From contig NZ_WSTB01000003.1 of NCBI RefSeq assembly GCF_009789235.1, forward strand, positions 186,001 through 250,000: a stretch of DNA of 64,000 nt. Reading direction: 5' to 3'. Below are positions 63,346 through 64,000 of this stretch, one piece after another; within the stretch, counting starts at the first letter, position 1, and every line of letters begins with the position of its first letter. The notes below the pieces were generated by a model. It worked only from the letters and a program-made list of their open reading frames with translations. It had not been told where the DNA came from and did not search any database. Both the position numbers and the translations under genes were made by a program. The DNA is from Flavobacterium hydrocarbonoxydans. Lineage in GTDB: Bacteria > Bacteroidota > Bacteroidia > Flavobacteriales > Flavobacteriaceae.

Positions 63346-64000
63346 TTACATAGCTGGAATAACTAACGGAATTCCTTCAGACACCGGTTCTCCAATGATA
63401 GGATTTCCATTAGTATCCCATGTTAATTTTTGCATTCTCGGCGATCTTTGTACCCCACAGCCTTCTCCAGGGTTTGAATTTGCGTGGTATAAAATCCAGT
63501 CTTCTTTGCCATTTGGTGATTTAAAGAAGGAGTTGTGCCCCGGAGCATAAACTTTCGTTTTATCTGATTGTTGCAAAATAGGTTTGTCTGATTTTACCCA
63601 TGCTAAAGGATCCAGCAAATTATCTTTTCCTGTAAAAGTGAGTAAACCTAAACTGTAATTATCTGTCCAGCAGCCACTCGCTGAAAAAACAATAAATGCT
63701 TTCTTTTTATGGGTCAGAAACTGAGGCCCTTCATTTACGTTTACCTGAGCCGGATTTACATCATCGTGAAGGGCACCGTGCAATTCCCAGGCATTTGTTG
63801 GACTTGAAATTAAAACTCTGTCACCCTCAATCTGCGTAGGGCTTTTCATTTTGGCAATATAAATATTTTGCTGTCCGTTGGTATCGCCTTCCCATCCGGA
63901 CCAAATCATATACAATTGTTTTTTATAAGTAAAAACATTCCCATCAATAGCCCATTTATCGGTTTGTGCGGCAATTTTTCCTTTAAAAACCCATTCGCCC
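63346..64000 (-). CDS. GH43-family glycosidase, N-terminal part missing (cut by window)
   Basis: The frame is open to the window edge: upstream of the first in-frame ATG (63915) it continues with WVFKGKIAAQTDKWAIDGNVFTY, so the true start lies beyond 64000. What is visible is the C-terminal ~218 residues of a GH43-type propeller. WAIDGNVF holds the mid-domain Asp, NEGPQFL the acid Glu, and YAPGHNSFFKSPNGKEDW a His in the usual GH43 position. There is no lectin or type IX tail, so it is probably periplasmic, unlike the two large GH43 enzymes of this PUL. It is upstream of the GH31 gene on the same strand. Confidence 0.85.
   Translation of the reverse strand, partial: GEWVFKGKIAAQTDKWAIDGNVFTYKKQLYMIWSGWEGDTNGQQNIYIAKMKSPTQIEGDRVLISSPTNAWELHGALHDDVNPAQVNVNEGPQFLTHKKKAFIVFSASGCWTDNYSLGLLTFTGKDNLLDPLAWVKSDKPILQQSDKTKVYAPGHNSFFKSPNGKEDWILYHANSNPGEGCGVQRSPRMQKLTWDTNGNPIIGEPVSEGIPLVIPAM

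Overview
The window reads as a Bacteroidota genome, most likely Flavobacterium or a close relative. It is AT-rich with compact, co-directional operons. It carries SusC/SusD pairs, a hybrid two-component sensor, a type IX secretion C-terminal signal on secreted enzymes, Bacteroidota-type -7 elements (TAnnTTTG) and almost no Shine-Dalgarno signals. Most of it is an island for using plant- or algal-type acidic polysaccharides. No species was identified and no database search was possible.

Layout. (A) 1-99: the first 33 codons of a minus-strand SusC-like receptor, divergent from (B) 523-9221. B is a plus-strand operon of GH106 alpha-L-rhamnosidase, GH105 unsaturated rhamnogalacturonyl hydrolase, GH2, and an esterase-GH43 fusion. 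A PL14-like lipoprotein gene follows at 9719. The A/B divergent promoters share a tandem CAGGAT motif, each copy exactly 21 nt before a -7-like element. (C) 10816-18991: a LacI-family regulator divergent from kdgK-eda-SDR-uxuA-uxaC-exuT. This is a complete D-glucuronate route (glucuronate -> fructuronate -> mannonate -> KDG -> KDPG -> pyruvate + glyceraldehyde-3-phosphate) with uptake. Two near-identical 14-bp palindromes lie in the divergent region. (D) 19152-36370 minus: DUF4861-like protein, pectate-lyase-like beta-helix protein and HTCS regulator in one unit, then SusC, SusD, GH88, GH2, GH2. This looks like a PUL for a glucuronate-containing glycan feeding C. (E) 36823-45087: non-PUL genes, including a compact thioredoxin-ApbE-DUF4266-DUF3570 operon. 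(F) 45597-64000 minus: GH43 (cut by the window), GH31, SusC, SusD, SusE-like, two GH43/ricin-lectin paralogues with type IX tails, and a multidomain GH31.

How the parts work together. SusCD pairs import oligosaccharides cut at the surface. Periplasmic GH2, GH88, GH105, GH106, GH31 and GH43 enzymes take them to monosaccharides. ExuT moves hexuronate into the cytoplasm, where operon C metabolises it. Only the mannonate (glucuronate) branch is present. Altronate-branch genes for galacturonate and kduI/kduD for unsaturated uronates are absent from the window, so they must lie elsewhere or not be needed.

Non-coding structure includes three copies of a ~200-bp inverted-repeat element, two of them flanked by 7-bp direct repeats inside operon C. 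There is also a dense array of GTGACAA/TTGTCAC inverted repeats between convergent genes at 45164-45415, and a possible folded RNA at 60913-61017. No tRNA, rRNA, CRISPR array, transposase or phage gene was seen.
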